Numbered from the stretch's first letter, positions 10,716 to 19,262 are shown. The stretch is 64,000 nucleotides of DNA from Nocardia rhamnosiphila NBRC 108938 (GCF_000720425.1 NZ_JOAJ01000009.1:372001-436000), one strand, 5' to 3'. The notes: a model not told the origin generated them from the sequence alone. Numbers and translations: made by a program.

Positions 10716-11355
10716 AGACGGCCAGGGAGGCGACCTCTGCTTCCAGCATCTGCACCAGCCCCTCCTGGGGGCGCTCACCGCAGACCTCCAGCCAGTTCGC
10801 CAGCATCCGGTGCCCGCCCTGGGTGAGGACCGATTCCGGATGGAACTGCACGCCGTGAATCGGCAGTTCGTGATGGCGCAGGGCCATCACGATCCCGGTC
10901 TCGGTGCGGCCGATGACATCGAATTCGGGCGGAAGCGTCTTCTCCACCACGGTGAGCGAGTGATAGCGGGTGGCAGTGAACGGATCGGGCAGCCCGGCCA
11001 GGACTCCGGTGCCGATATGGAATACCGAACTGGTCTTCCCGTGCAGCAGTTCCGGAGCCCGGGTCACCGTGGCGCCGAAGGCCGCACCGATGGCCTGATG
11101 CCCGAGGCAGACGCCCAGCAGCGGGGTACCCCGGTCGGCACAGGCACGCACCAGGTCGATACTGGCGCCCGCGCGTTCCGGGGTGCCGGGGCCGGGGCTG
11201 ATCAGGATTCCGTCGAAATCGCCGGCCACGGCCGTCGGGTCCGCCAGCTCCGGGTCGTCGTTACGCCAGACCACTGCCTCGACGCCGAGCTGGCCCAGAT
11301 ACTGGACCAGGTTGAAGACGAAGCTGTCGTAGTTGTCGACGACCAGTACACGCAT
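10714..11355 (-). CDS. trpG: Anthranilate/aminodeoxychorismate synthase glutaminase subunit
   Basis: This class I glutamine amidotransferase releases ammonia from glutamine for anthranilate synthase and/or 4-amino-4-deoxychorismate synthase; subunits of this kind often serve both. The 213-residue product starts [12 protein letters not shown], has the nucleophile Cys in [12 protein letters not shown], and has the His and Glu of the triad in [12 protein letters not shown] two codons upstream is possible, but the ATG matches the usual N-terminus. The partner synthase is not in the window. It is convergent with pknB and divergent from crgA. Confidence 0.92.
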   Translation of the reverse strand: MRVLVVDNYDSFVFNLVQYLGQLGVEAVVWRNDDPELADPTAVAGDFDGILISPGPGTPERAGASIDLVRACADRGTPLLGVCLGHQAIGAAFGATVTRAPELLHGKTSSVFHIGTGVLAGLPDPFTATRYHSLTVVEKTLPPEFDVIGRTETGIVMALRHHELPIHGVQFHPESVLTQGGHRMLANWLEVCGERPQEGLVQMLEAEVASLAV

Positions 11356-11509
11356 GCCCAAAGATTACGTGTTCGCACGCCGGCACACCCGGTCCGGCCT
11401 GCGATTGCGCCACAATCGGTCACGCGGACTGTACGGCCGCTGGGCATCACACCGATTACCTGGTGGGATAGCCTTGGAACACGACCTGCACGCTGAACAC
11501 GAGGACATC

Positions 11510-11776
11510 ATGCCCAAGTCGAAGGTCCGGAAGAAGACCGACTACACGATCAACCCCGCCAGCCGTACGCCGGTGAAGGTGAAGGCAGCTGGTCCGTCGC
11601 CTGTCTGGTACGTCACCATCATGCTGGGCTTCATGCTCGCGGGCCTGGTCTGGCTGCTGGTCTACTACCTCGCGGCCGACCAGATCAGCTGGATGAGCAA
11701 CCTCAATGCCTGGAACTTCCTGATCGGGTTCGGGCTGATGGTGGTGGGTCTGATCATGACGATGCGCTGGCGTTAG
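11510..11776 (+). CDS. crgA: Cell-division protein CrgA
   Basis: CrgA is a small septal membrane protein that in mycobacteria bridges FtsZ, FtsQ, PBPs and the wall-synthesis machinery. The 88-residue product has a basic start ([13 protein letters not shown]) and two membrane helices (about 36-58 and 67-86) ending in MRWR, which is the family layout and length. The ATG has GAGGAC upstream. The long open frame before it is non-coding. Its position beside trpG and the pkn/fha cluster is conserved in the order. Confidence 0.95.
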   Translation: MPKSKVRKKTDYTINPASRTPVKVKAAGPSPVWYVTIMLGFMLAGLVWLLVYYLAADQISWMSNLNAWNFLIGFGLMVVGLIMTMRWR

Positions 11777-11793
11777 CGGCGCCTCGCCCGGGG

Positions 11794-11840
11794 TTACACC
11801 GGTGTAATTAATGCACACCTGTGGATAACTCTGTGGATAA
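11794..11840. promoter_or_regulatory. Paired DnaA boxes and a 14-bp palindrome upstream of the PH-domain gene
   Basis: Two exact DnaA boxes in the same orientation (TGTGGATAA at 11820-11828 and 11832-11840) lie 30-50 bp before the GTG of the next gene. A perfect palindrome, TTACACCGGTGTAA (11794-11807), lies just upstream of them. This is more than 20 kb from oriC and looks like a DnaA-regulated or DnaA-titrating site; the function is inferred. Confidence 0.6.
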
Positions 11841-11869
11841 CCCTCGACCTCAGATGGAGGTATACCCGC

Positions 11870-12331
11870 GTGCAGCCCGAGCGCACCGAGCCCCGTCTCG
11901 CCTGGACGACGCCCCTGCCCGCGTTGATCGCGGCGGCCGGCGGCGGGGTGGTCCTCGCGGTCGCGGCGGTACTGACGACCGAGCTGCCCGGCAAATTCCT
12001 GCTCGGGGTGGCCGCGCTGGTACTGCTGGGACTTGCCGCGCTCGGAATGCGGCAGCGACCACGACTCTCGGTGGTGCCGGGCGAGAACCCGCGGCTGGTG
12101 CTGCGCACACTCACCGGCGTCACCGAATACACCCGTGACCAGATCCTGCGGGCGCGGGTGGTCGGCTACCGCCGGCTGGGCCGGAAATCGCCGATGCTGG
12201 AGATCGATGTGGACCATCTGGGATCCGAACGGCTACTGATCTTCGGCCGCTGGGATCTAGGCACAAGCCCCGAGGATGTCTACGACGCGGTGCGGACGGA
12301 ACTGCGGTTGCGCGGCGACGCCGCGCGCTGA
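11870..12331 (+). CDS. PH-domain membrane protein (mycobacterial Rv0010c type)
   Basis: This conserved membrane protein of unknown function sits next to crgA throughout the order. The 153-residue product has two adjacent hydrophobic helices (about 11-30 and 37-55) followed by a cytoplasmic bacterial PH-like domain, containing RPRLSVVPGENPRLVLRTL and ending GTSPEDVYDAVRTELRL. The GTG is preceded by ATGGAGG at good spacing. A role in division is suggested only by its neighbour. The paired DnaA boxes in its promoter region are unusual. Confidence 0.85.
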   Translation: MQPERTEPRLAWTTPLPALIAAAGGGVVLAVAAVLTTELPGKFLLGVAALVLLGLAALGMRQRPRLSVVPGENPRLVLRTLTGVTEYTRDQILRARVVGYRRLGRKSPMLEIDVDHLGSERLLIFGRWDLGTSPEDVYDAVRTELRLRGDAAR

Positions 12332-12378
12332 GCGCGCCGACGGGTCACCTCGTGGTCGCACGACTGCGCGGGTCCGAA

Positions 12379-12394
12379 TGTTTCACGTTGAACA
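12379..12394. promoter_or_regulatory. Degenerate parS-like site
   Basis: TGTTTCACGTTGAACA differs from the parS consensus TGTTTCACGTGAAACA at two positions. It lies between convergent genes about 22 kb from oriC. ParB binding is uncertain because symmetric half-sites matter. Confidence 0.4.
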
Positions 12395-12446
12395 TGCCTG
12401 GGCCCGCGAGACCCACGCGCCGGAGCCTCGGCGCGGTACGCCCGGC

Positions 12447-13325
12447 TCACCGCAGCGAAACCGCCGCGAGCACTATCACCGCCACGGCCAGCACCGCCAG
12501 GGCTGCCAGCGCGAGCACCCCGACCAGCCGGGCCCGCTCCGGCGTCCGAACCCGCACCCACGCGGGCAGGAACATGATGCCGAGCGTCGCCAGGGTGCCC
12601 GCGGCAAGACCGCCCAGGTGCCCCCACAGCGAGATACCGGGTAGGGAGAAGCTGATGAACACGTTGATCGCGATCAGGATCAACATATTGTTCGGGTTCT
12701 GCCGCAACCGGATCAGCACGACCGTGATCGCGCCGAACAAGCCGTACACCGCGCCCGAGGCCCCGGCCGTGAGACTGTCCTGGGCCAGCAGCATCACCGC
12801 GGCCGATCCGCCGAGCAGCGAGATGAGATACACGGCCAGGTAGCGGGCCCTGCCCAGCACCAGTTCGATATCGCGGCCGACGATATACAGCGCGAACATG
12901 TTCAGCAGCAGGTGGATCAGCCCGTAGTGCAGGAACCCGGAACCGATCACGCGGAACCAGTCGCCGCCGGCCACGGCGGGTGGATACATGACCCAATCCA
13001 CGAACAGCGCCGATCCGCGCTCGTTCTCCATCACGCTGCGCGACTGCGCCGCGGTCACGACGTAGACCAGGATATTGAGCGCGATCAGGGTGTAGGTGAC
13101 GAACGGGACCGAACTGCGGGCCGCGGCCGAACCCGATACGGTCCGCACCTGCGGCGTGCTGCGCTGATCGGCCCGCACACAATCGACGCAGTGCTGGCCG
13201 ACCGAGGCGGGACGCAGGCATTCCGGGCACGCCGGACGTCCGCAGCGGGTACAGGACAGACCGGTCGGGCGGTCGGTGTGCCGGACACACACCTGAGCCG
13301 GCGTCGAGGGCTGCTGGGGATTCAC
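12447..13325 (-). CDS. Rhomboid-family intramembrane serine protease with N-terminal zinc-ribbon-like motif
   Basis: This protease cleaves membrane substrates within the bilayer; its targets here are unknown. The 292-residue product has a Cys-rich head (CTRCGRPACPECL, then GQHCVDC) that probably binds zinc, then six or more helices. The catalytic Ser is in GASGAVYGLFGA and the His in WGHLGG; HYGLIHLLLNM is also typical. The GTG giving MNPQQP was chosen because GGAGG lies five bases upstream. An ATG at 13517 would add 64 residues of low-complexity sequence and overlap the divergent small gene. Confidence 0.88.
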   Translation of the reverse strand: MNPQQPSTPAQVCVRHTDRPTGLSCTRCGRPACPECLRPASVGQHCVDCVRADQRSTPQVRTVSGSAAARSSVPFVTYTLIALNILVYVVTAAQSRSVMENERGSALFVDWVMYPPAVAGGDWFRVIGSGFLHYGLIHLLLNMFALYIVGRDIELVLGRARYLAVYLISLLGGSAAVMLLAQDSLTAGASGAVYGLFGAITVVLIRLRQNPNNMLILIAINVFISFSLPGISLWGHLGGLAAGTLATLGIMFLPAWVRVRTPERARLVGVLALAALAVLAVAVIVLAAVSLR

Positions 13326-13515
13326 CACGGCCTCCGCTTCGTTCCCGGAGCTGTATCGCGGCGCGCTCGCCACCTGGCCGGGCGTGTCGTACTCACCAGC
13401 CCATCGTGCCATGCGCGGCCGCGGTCCGTAGCTCGCCGGTTCCGCGCCCGCGGTCGGCGGCGATGCCCTGACCTGCCGGTCTGCGTTATCCGCCGGGCTG
13501 TGCCAGAGTTGAGCC

Positions 13516-13722
13516 ATGAGCTCGAGGCCACTGCGTCCATCCAGTCGTTCGCGCTATCGGTTGCTGGCGGCCGCCGCGGTGGCGGCGGCGGGCGGTACCG
13601 CGTGGCTGGTGCGCAGCAAGCGCCCGCAACCACCCGAACCGGCCGCGGCGCCGCCCCGGATCGGCTATACGCGTCACGGTGCCGCGGTGGCCTCGGACGA
13701 TCCCGAAGCCACCGCGGACTGA
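13516..13722 (+). CDS. Small predicted membrane protein, function unknown
   Basis: The 68-residue product has a Ser/Arg-rich start, one hydrophobic segment (about 16-34, rich in Ala) and a hydrophilic Pro/Ala tail. No family is recognised. The start lies 190 bp from the chosen start of the divergent rhomboid gene, and the stop is 8 bp from the convergent permease gene. Upstream Shine-Dalgarno sequence is weak. It could be a real small gene or a chance frame. Confidence 0.45.
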   Translation: MSSRPLRPSSRSRYRLLAAAAVAAAGGTAWLVRSKRPQPPEPAAAPPRIGYTRHGAAVASDDPEATAD

Positions 13723-13729
13723 CCGACTC

Positions 13730-14587
13730 TCAGCGGCTGACGGTCTTGCGGTACTGCCGCAGTGCCAGCGGTACGAAGACGGCCAGGATGATGACCACCC
13801 ATACCAGGGTGGTCGCCACCGGGTGCCGCATCGACCACGCGGTGGATTCCGCGGTGAGCGGGGCGGCATTGCCGAACAGTTCCCGGGATGCCTGGGTGAG
13901 CGCCGATACCGGATTCCATTCGGCGAAAACGCGCAGCGGTGTCGGCAGTTCGTCCATCGGCACGAAGGTGTTGGCCAGGAAGGTGAGCGGGAAGATCACC
14001 ATGAAACTGGCGTTGTTGAACACCTCGGGCGTACGCACGATCAGGCCGACCACGGCCATGATCCAGGAGATCGCGTAGGCGAACAGCAGCAGGAGGACGT
14101 AGGCCAGAACAGCGTCCAGGACCGACCCGCGGATCCGCCAGCCGACCACCAGGCCGGTCAGTGACATGACCACCAGGCTCACCACATTGATCACCACATC
14201 GCTGACCGTGCGTCCGATCAGTACCGAGGACGGGGCCATGGGTAGCGAGCGGAACCGGTCGATGATGCCCTTCTGCATATCCTCGGCGAGGCTGAGCCCG
14301 GTGAACGTGGACCCGAACACCACTGTCTGCACGAAAATGCCCGCGATCAGGAATTCGCGGTAGCCGCCCTCCATACCGGGAACCTCGATGGCGGTACCGA
14401 AGATATAGGCGAACAGCAGGACGAACATGATCGGCGAGAGAGTGCTGAAGATCAGCACGTCGGGCACTCGCTTTATCTTGATCACATTGCGCTTGGTGAC
14501 GGTCAGACTGTCGCTGACCACCATGGACAGCCGCTCGGCCAAGGTGGGGTTCTCCCCGATATCGCCGACGGTCGCCAGCGCGGTCAT
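13730..14587 (-). CDS. ABC-2 type transporter permease (DrrB-like)
   Basis: This is the membrane subunit of an exporter of the daunorubicin-resistance type. The 285-residue product has six hydrophobic segments and typical features such as RTPEVFNNASFMVIFPLTFLANTFVP and FGSTFTGLSLAEDMQKGIIDRFRSLP. Its ATG overlaps the stop of the ATPase gene by four bases, so the pair is one transcription unit. The substrate (drug, lipid or other) cannot be told. Confidence 0.92.
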   Translation of the reverse strand: MTALATVGDIGENPTLAERLSMVVSDSLTVTKRNVIKIKRVPDVLIFSTLSPIMFVLLFAYIFGTAIEVPGMEGGYREFLIAGIFVQTVVFGSTFTGLSLAEDMQKGIIDRFRSLPMAPSSVLIGRTVSDVVINVVSLVVMSLTGLVVGWRIRGSVLDAVLAYVLLLLFAYAISWIMAVVGLIVRTPEVFNNASFMVIFPLTFLANTFVPMDELPTPLRVFAEWNPVSALTQASRELFGNAAPLTAESTAWSMRHPVATTLVWVVIILAVFVPLALRQYRKTVSR

Positions 14588-15672
14588 CTGCTTCTTCCTT
14601 CCATCGCCTCGATTGCTTCCACTTCGCGCGCCGGACCGGATCCCTCGGACCCGTCCGCTTCAGGGACCACCCCGGGGCCGTCGCCCCCGGCCTTACCACC
14701 CTCGTATTCGCCGGAATCATCGACCGTTTCCTCGGCCTCGTGCCCGGTGAGCGTGAGGAACACATCGTCGAGCGAGGGCCGGCGCAACCCGACGTCCTGG
14801 ATCTTCACACCCTCGTCGCTCAGCTTTCCGATGGCGGCGACCAGCGCCTGGGATCCGTCGCTGACCGGCACCACCAACCGGCGCAGCCCGGGTTCGATAT
14901 GGATATCGCCGTCGGCCAGCGGCGCGAGCGCTCGCCGGGCCACGGCCAGATTGTCGGCGTGATCGACGGTCAACTCGATCCGGTCGCCTCCGACCATGCT
15001 CTTCAATTCGTCGGCGGTGCCGCGGGCGATCACCTGGCCCCGGTCGATGACCGCAATGGCATCCGCGAGGCGGTCGGCCTCTTCCATGTACTGGGTCGTC
15101 AGCAGCAGGGTGGTACCGCCGGCGACGAGTTCCTCGATGACATCCCAGAGGTCCAGACGAGCTCGCGGGTCCAGACCCGTGGTGGGTTCGTCGAGGAACA
15201 GCACCGGCGGGTTGGCCACCAGCGCCCCTGCCAGGTCCAGCCGGCGGCGCATACCACCGGAATAGCCGCGGACCGGGCGGTCGGCGGCATCGCTGAGACG
15301 GAACCTCTCCAGTAGCTCGCGCGCGCGTTCCTTACTGCGCCGCGTACCCATGTGGTACAGCCGCCCGACCATCTCCAGGTTCTCGAAACCGGTCAGATAC
15401 TCGTCGACCGCCGCGTACTGTCCCGAGGCCCCGATCCGCGAGCGCAGCGCACGCGGCCGGGCGAGTACGTCGATTCCGGCGACGGTCGCCCGGCCGGCGT
15501 CGGGCACCAGCAGAGTGGTGAGCACTCGTACGGTGGTGGTCTTGCCGGCTCCGTTGGGTCCCAGCAGCGCGGTGACCGTGCCTTCGGGCACAGTCAGGTC
15601 GAGGCCGGCGAGTGCGCGCACCCGGCGGCCGTAGTGTTTGACGAGACCCTCGGCGACTATTGCGTCGGGCAT
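14584..15672 (-). CDS. ABC transporter ATP-binding protein (DrrA-like)
   Basis: This is the ATPase of the exporter. The 362-residue product has Walker A (GPNGAGKTT), signature YSGGMRRRLDLA, Walker B (VLFLDEPTTGLD) and an H-loop replaced by Gln (LLTTQYMEEAD), as is usual in DrrA proteins. The C-terminal domain of the family and a Glu/Gly-rich tail follow. The ATG giving MPDAIVAEGLVKHYG was chosen because AGGAG lies just upstream. The frame is open 90 codons further, but that part resembles no ABC protein. Confidence 0.93.
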   Translation of the reverse strand: MPDAIVAEGLVKHYGRRVRALAGLDLTVPEGTVTALLGPNGAGKTTTVRVLTTLLVPDAGRATVAGIDVLARPRALRSRIGASGQYAAVDEYLTGFENLEMVGRLYHMGTRRSKERARELLERFRLSDAADRPVRGYSGGMRRRLDLAGALVANPPVLFLDEPTTGLDPRARLDLWDVIEELVAGGTTLLLTTQYMEEADRLADAIAVIDRGQVIARGTADELKSMVGGDRIELTVDHADNLAVARRALAPLADGDIHIEPGLRRLVVPVSDGSQALVAAIGKLSDEGVKIQDVGLRRPSLDDVFLTLTGHEAEETVDDSGEYEGGKAGGDGPGVVPEADGSEGSGPAREVEAIEAMEGRSR

Positions 15673-16250
15673 GATTCTCCTGAACTGAGTAATCGACAAG
15701 GACGAGTCGTATATCGCCGGTGGTGGGCCACCGACCTCAGGCGCTTCGGCCGCCGGCCGATACAGTGCAGTATCGTCGCGGCCACCGACGTTTTCATCCG
15801 ATTTATCCGGTTCTCCGGCCCCCTCCCCGCCCTGCGCAGGTTCGCGTCCCGGATCGGCCGCGCCCGGGGTAGCCGAGACGGCATGCGACCGCTCTCGTAT
15901 TCCCCGCTCCGGGTCGCGAGATCCCGCGCAGGGCACCACTCGATTCGGTTTCCGCGGTTACTCGATCCCGCTCCGGAGCACGACAGTCGAAGTGGCCGTG
16001 CGCACGCTCACAGTGCACAGCGGCATAGTGACAGCGGGGTCCGACAACTCGGCCCGGGCAGCGCTCGGGGAGCGCCCCGTACCCCCCATGTTCCGCTGGG
16101 CGGAATACACTGGTCCAGCAGGCCGATTCCCTTGCGCTGCAACAATTCCGGACGCTCTCATCCGTAGTGCACCAAGCCCCGCACGACACTGTGATCTGCA
16201 CCGAAAAAAGTTCGAAACTCTTGGGCCCCTTGTGCGCGCATTTTCGCGAT
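15673..16250. other. Intergenic region with no recognised gene
   Basis: Open frames exist on both strands, but none shows family resemblance or a convincing ribosome-binding site. The left end must contain the promoter of the ABC exporter operon, and the right end runs into the promoter of the 6C RNA. Nothing else could be assigned. Confidence 0.5.
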
Positions 16251-16256
16251 ATCGCG

Positions 16257-16262
16257 TAGGAT
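16257..16262 (+). promoter_or_regulatory. -10 element of the 6C RNA
   Basis: TAGGAT fits the actinobacterial TANNNT pattern and places the start at about 16269, just before the first hairpin. No clear -35 element is visible at 17-18 bp, which may mean an alternative sigma factor or an activator. Confidence 0.5.
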
Positions 16263-16267
16263 CGGTT

Positions 16268-16342
16268 CCGTCGGCCCCTCCCCCCCGGGCCGACCTTACG
16301 CGGGCCTCGGCTAACTCCCCCCCTTCGCCGAGGCCCGCTCTC
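16268..16342 (+). ncRNA. 6C small RNA
   Basis: Two adjacent perfect hairpins each present a run of cytosines in the loop, the defining feature of the actinobacterial 6C RNA. Hairpin 1: 8-bp stem (270-277 with 287-294, GTCGGCCC/GGGCCGAC) with seven C in the loop. Hairpin 2: 12-bp stem (300-311 with 327-338) with seven C in its loop (317-323); it probably also terminates transcription. Numbers are offsets from 16000. C-rich loops of this RNA are thought to pair with G-rich ribosome-binding sites. No protein frame accounts for the structure. Confidence 0.88.
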
Positions 16343-16552
16343 ATATCCGGGTTCTGTCGTCACCGGACAAGCCGACCGGCTCTTCCCTCTTCGGGTACCG
16401 CGTTCCGCTCCGCGAACACCGGTCGCGCACGGCTGCCGAATCCAACTCCCCGCCCCCGATCGGGATGCCGCGCGAATCTTTCGACGCAATGGTGAGAGGT
16501 TTGCAGTATCATCGTCTCATCGAATCGATGCAGTAGATCAAGGGAGATCCGC

Positions 16553-17458
16553 ATGACCGCGTCCGTCGCAGCCACCGACACGCACGCTCCGGTGGAGCGC
16601 CGTCCCTTCGGTCCCGGTACCCGGACCTGGGAGGAGACCGGCCTGATCACCTTCTCCCTCACCGCGGGCTCGGCCTTCCTCCTGCAGACCATGGAACCCA
16701 CCATCTCCGCGGTGGTCGATGCCCACTCCACTTTTCGTACCGACCCGATCGGCCGCGCGGTGCGCAGCCTCTCGGCGGTGATGATGTGGACCTACGGCGG
16801 CGAGGAATCGCTGGGCGAGACCGACCGGCTACGCAAGATGCACGCCACCCTCAACACCACCGACACCAAAGGCGTCCGGCACACCGCGCTGTCCAGCGGA
16901 CCGTGGGCCTGGGTACTGCACACCGGCACTTTCGCCTTCTCCGAGAACGCGAAGTACTTCTCGAAACGTCCGCTCACCGCGGCGGAGAAAGAGGATTACT
17001 ACCGCGAAGCCCTGCAGCTGATGCGTAACTTCTCGGTGCCACCCAAGGAACTGCCGGCGACCTACGCCGATTTCGAGAAATTCTTCGCCGACCAGGTCGA
17101 GAACCATCTGGAGGCCACCCAGACCTCGAAGGACTACCTGAAGGTCATCCGGACCATCACCCCGCCCACCCAGCTGCCGGGGGCGCTGCACCCGGTATGG
17201 CGGGTGCTGACCGGTCCGTTCGGCCGGATGCAGTACTTCGTCACCGTGGGCACCACGCCGGAAGCGGCCCGCCGCAAACTCGGTCTCACCTGGAGCGAAT
17301 CCGACGAGCGCAAACTGCGGATCCTCGGCTGGTTCCTCGCCCGGCTGGTGCCGCTGCTGCCGGAACGGCTGCGGTACTTCCCCATCGCCTACGAGGCCCG
17401 CAGGCTCGAACGCGACAAGGCGCGGTTGCGCAAGGTCATCGACGTGCGGCCGCTCTGA
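16553..17458 (+). CDS. Oxygenase MpaB family (DUF2236) protein
   Basis: The family includes fungal MpaB and the bacterial latex-clearing proteins, many of which bind haem, and is widespread in actinobacteria with mostly unknown substrates. The 301-residue product has GSAFLLQTMEPTISAVVDAHSTF near the start, HATLNTTDTKGVRHTALSSGPWAWVLHTGTFAF in the middle and a basic C-terminus. The ATG follows AAGGGAGAT. It stands alone between the 6C RNA and a terminator. A second member of the broader family is encoded at 21.4-22.6 kb. The reaction here is unknown. Confidence 0.85.
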   Translation: MTASVAATDTHAPVERRPFGPGTRTWEETGLITFSLTAGSAFLLQTMEPTISAVVDAHSTFRTDPIGRAVRSLSAVMMWTYGGEESLGETDRLRKMHATLNTTDTKGVRHTALSSGPWAWVLHTGTFAFSENAKYFSKRPLTAAEKEDYYREALQLMRNFSVPPKELPATYADFEKFFADQVENHLEATQTSKDYLKVIRTITPPTQLPGALHPVWRVLTGPFGRMQYFVTVGTTPEAARRKLGLTWSESDERKLRILGWFLARLVPLLPERLRYFPIAYEARRLERDKARLRKVIDVRPL

Positions 17459-17472
17459 AGCCAGGGGTGACG

Positions 17473-17503
17473 ACGGCCCCGGATCCCACGGATCCGGGGC
17501 CGT
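17473..17503. terminator. Hairpin terminator after the MpaB-family gene
   Basis: Perfect 14-base arms (17473-17486 and 17490-17503) flank a 3-base loop, 15 bp after the stop codon. A short TTC follows instead of a U tract. Confidence 0.7.
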
Positions 17504-17546
17504 TCTCCGTGTCGATACACTTCGCCGGGACGAGGAGGAGCTGATC

Positions 17547-18056
17547 ATGACCGGGACGATTTCGATTCCCAGCTACGAGCAGGTGGTGACGCTGCCCCGC
17601 GAACTGGGGCCGATCACGGTCCCGGAGGCCTATCGCGACGAGAACGACCATATGAACGTCACGCACTATTTCGCGTTGTGCGTATCGGCCGCGACCGGCG
17701 CCTTCGAACGGGCCGGGATCACCGACGAATACCGTGCCACCCGGGGTGCCGGGTTCTTCACCGGTGAACACCACATCCGGTACTACTCCGAAAACCGGAT
17801 CGGCGAAGAGATTTCGATCCATGTACGCGGAGTCGACCGTTCGGACAAGGTCGTACACGCCATGGCACTACTGGTCAACGACAGCACCCGGCGGCTCAGT
17901 TGCACCCTCGAGATCATCGCCGTCCACGTCGATCTGCGCAGCCGTACGGCCGCGGCGTTCGCCTCCGATATCGCGGCCGCCCTCGACCGGGAACTGGCGT
18001 CCACCGCGGTGGACTGGCCGGCCCCGATCTGTGGCGCCATGCGAGTCCGGCGCTAA
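17547..18056 (+). CDS. Hotdog-fold thioesterase-like protein
   Basis: This is a likely acyl-CoA thioesterase. The 169-residue product has the 4HBT-type core: YRDENDHMNVTHYFALC near residue 30, with the Asp/Asn-His-Met-Asn signature, followed by the helix AATGAFERAGI, then FFTGEHHIRYYSENRIGEEISIHV. It resembles the thioesterase domain linked to carnitine dehydrogenases. The ATG has AGGAGG at correct spacing. The gene ends four bases inside the convergent cold-shock gene. The substrate is not known. Confidence 0.85.
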   Translation: MTGTISIPSYEQVVTLPRELGPITVPEAYRDENDHMNVTHYFALCVSAATGAFERAGITDEYRATRGAGFFTGEHHIRYYSENRIGEEISIHVRGVDRSDKVVHAMALLVNDSTRRLSCTLEIIAVHVDLRSRTAAAFASDIAAALDRELASTAVDWPAPICGAMRVRR

Positions 18057-18352
18057 CGCCGGCTCTGCCCGCCACCCGGGGCGGTATCGGGTAGCCCGGC
18101 GCCGGCCTCCGGCCGGACCGTCACCGCCTCGTGCCCGCGGGGCCGGGCAGTGCTGACGAACAGCACCGGCTGGCCCGCGTGCAGGGTGCGGTAGCCGTCG
18201 GTCTCTATGCACCGATACTCGACGAACACCTGATCGGTTCCGTCGTCGGGTTTGATGTAGCCGAAGCCCTTCTCCGAGTCGAACCAGAAGACCCGCCCGC
18301 GTCTCCAGTCCGATCCGTCGATCCCGGGCCCGCTGAAATCCGTAGCAGGCAT
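18053..18352 (-). CDS. Cold-shock domain protein
   Basis: This is a small single-stranded nucleic-acid-binding protein. The 99-residue product has one cold-shock domain (about 17-75) with RNP1-like KGFGYI and RNP2-like VFVEY, and GRVFWFDSEKG at its start. The C-terminal 25 residues are Gly/Pro/Arg-rich and not conserved. It differs from the main CspA-type proteins (67 residues) by its extra ends. It converges on the thioesterase gene and diverges from the methyltransferase gene. Confidence 0.88.
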   Translation of the reverse strand: MPATDFSGPGIDGSDWRRGRVFWFDSEKGFGYIKPDDGTDQVFVEYRCIETDGYRTLHAGQPVLFVSTARPRGHEAVTVRPEAGAGLPDTAPGGGQSRR

Positions 18353-18464
18353 TACCAGGTCTTCTCCCTCGTCTGTGCAGGGTCGACACCACCAAAGCTA
18401 CGCCCCGGCACCGCGAACGTCACGACCACCGTCGGGTTCTGCCCCGGACACTACTGTCTTTCCG

Positions 18465-19106
18465 GTGACCGAATCCTGTTTTCTCTCTCGTACCCGCGCC
18501 GGTTACGACGCGATCGCCACCGCCTACGCCGAGCATGCGGCCGGGGAAATGGACAGGCGGTTCTGGGATCGAGCGGTACTGGCCGCGTTCGCCGAGTCGG
18601 TCGGTGATTCGGGTCCGGTCGCCGATATCGGATGCGGCCCGGGCCGGATCGCCGCTCATCTGGCGGCGCAAGGGATCCGGGTACACGGAATCGACCTGTC
18701 CCCGGCGATGGTGGAACTGGCGCGGAACACCCATCCGGAGATCGATTTCGAGGTGGGATCCATGACCGCGCTCGACATCCCCGACGGCTCGCGGGCCGGC
18801 GTGGTGGCCTGGTATTCCCTCATCCACATCCCGGCGGCCGAACGCGGTGGTGTGCTCGCCGAGTTCCGGCGGGTACTGCGTCCCGGCGGCAAGCTACTGC
18901 TGGCATTCCAGTCGGGTACCGACATCCTGCATCTGGACGAGGGCTACGGCCACGCCATATCGCTGGACTTCCATCGCATCTCGACCGACGAGCTCGCCGG
19001 TGCCCTCGCGGCAGCGGGTTTCACCGTCGAATTGCGACTCGACCGTAGCGCCGAGGACGGGGAGCGGACCACGCAGGCCTACATGATGGCGACCCGCTCG
19101 AGTTGA
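18465..19106 (+). CDS. Class I SAM-dependent methyltransferase
   Basis: The 213-residue product has motif I VADIGCGPGRIA, the acidic end of strand 2 in HGIDLSPAM, and the loops LDIPDGSRAGVVAWYSLIHIP and RVLRPGGKLLLAF, so it is a Methyltransf_11-type enzyme. The substrate is unknown. The GTG giving MTESCFLSRTRAGYDAIA was chosen because relatives start this way and a TACTGT -10 element (18452-18457) would place transcription at the GTG, a leaderless message. The frame is open 30 codons upstream without similarity. Confidence 0.88.
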   Translation: MTESCFLSRTRAGYDAIATAYAEHAAGEMDRRFWDRAVLAAFAESVGDSGPVADIGCGPGRIAAHLAAQGIRVHGIDLSPAMVELARNTHPEIDFEVGSMTALDIPDGSRAGVVAWYSLIHIPAAERGGVLAEFRRVLRPGGKLLLAFQSGTDILHLDEGYGHAISLDFHRISTDELAGALAAAGFTVELRLDRSAEDGERTTQAYMMATRSS

Positions 19107-19250
19107 TAGGAACCGATTCTTCTATCAAATGGATATTCGACAGCATCATTTCGATAGACATCAGCTTGATCAATTCACCCCGCAGAGCCCGCGGACCGCG
19201 CCCTCGATCGATCCATCGAAACGATATTTGACGGCATCATTTCGATAGAC
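19103..19250. repeat. Imperfect 27-bp direct repeats and inverted repeat before the XRE regulator
   Basis: A 27-base sequence at 19133-19159 recurs at 19224-19250 with two mismatches; both copies end in GCATCATTTCGATAGAC. A 7-bp inverted repeat (TTGATAG at 19103-19109, CTATCAA at 19122-19128) precedes them. The stretch is less GC-rich than the genes around it. The copies are 91 bp apart, and the second ends 12 bp before the regulator start, so autoregulatory operators are likely. Confidence 0.65.
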
Positions 19251-19262
19251 CACCCTGGTCAG

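Noticed and set aside
12447..13517. Longer rhomboid protein starting at the ATG at 13517
   Set aside because: The added 64 residues are low complexity, would overlap the divergent gene, and the GTG at 13325 has a good GGAGG.
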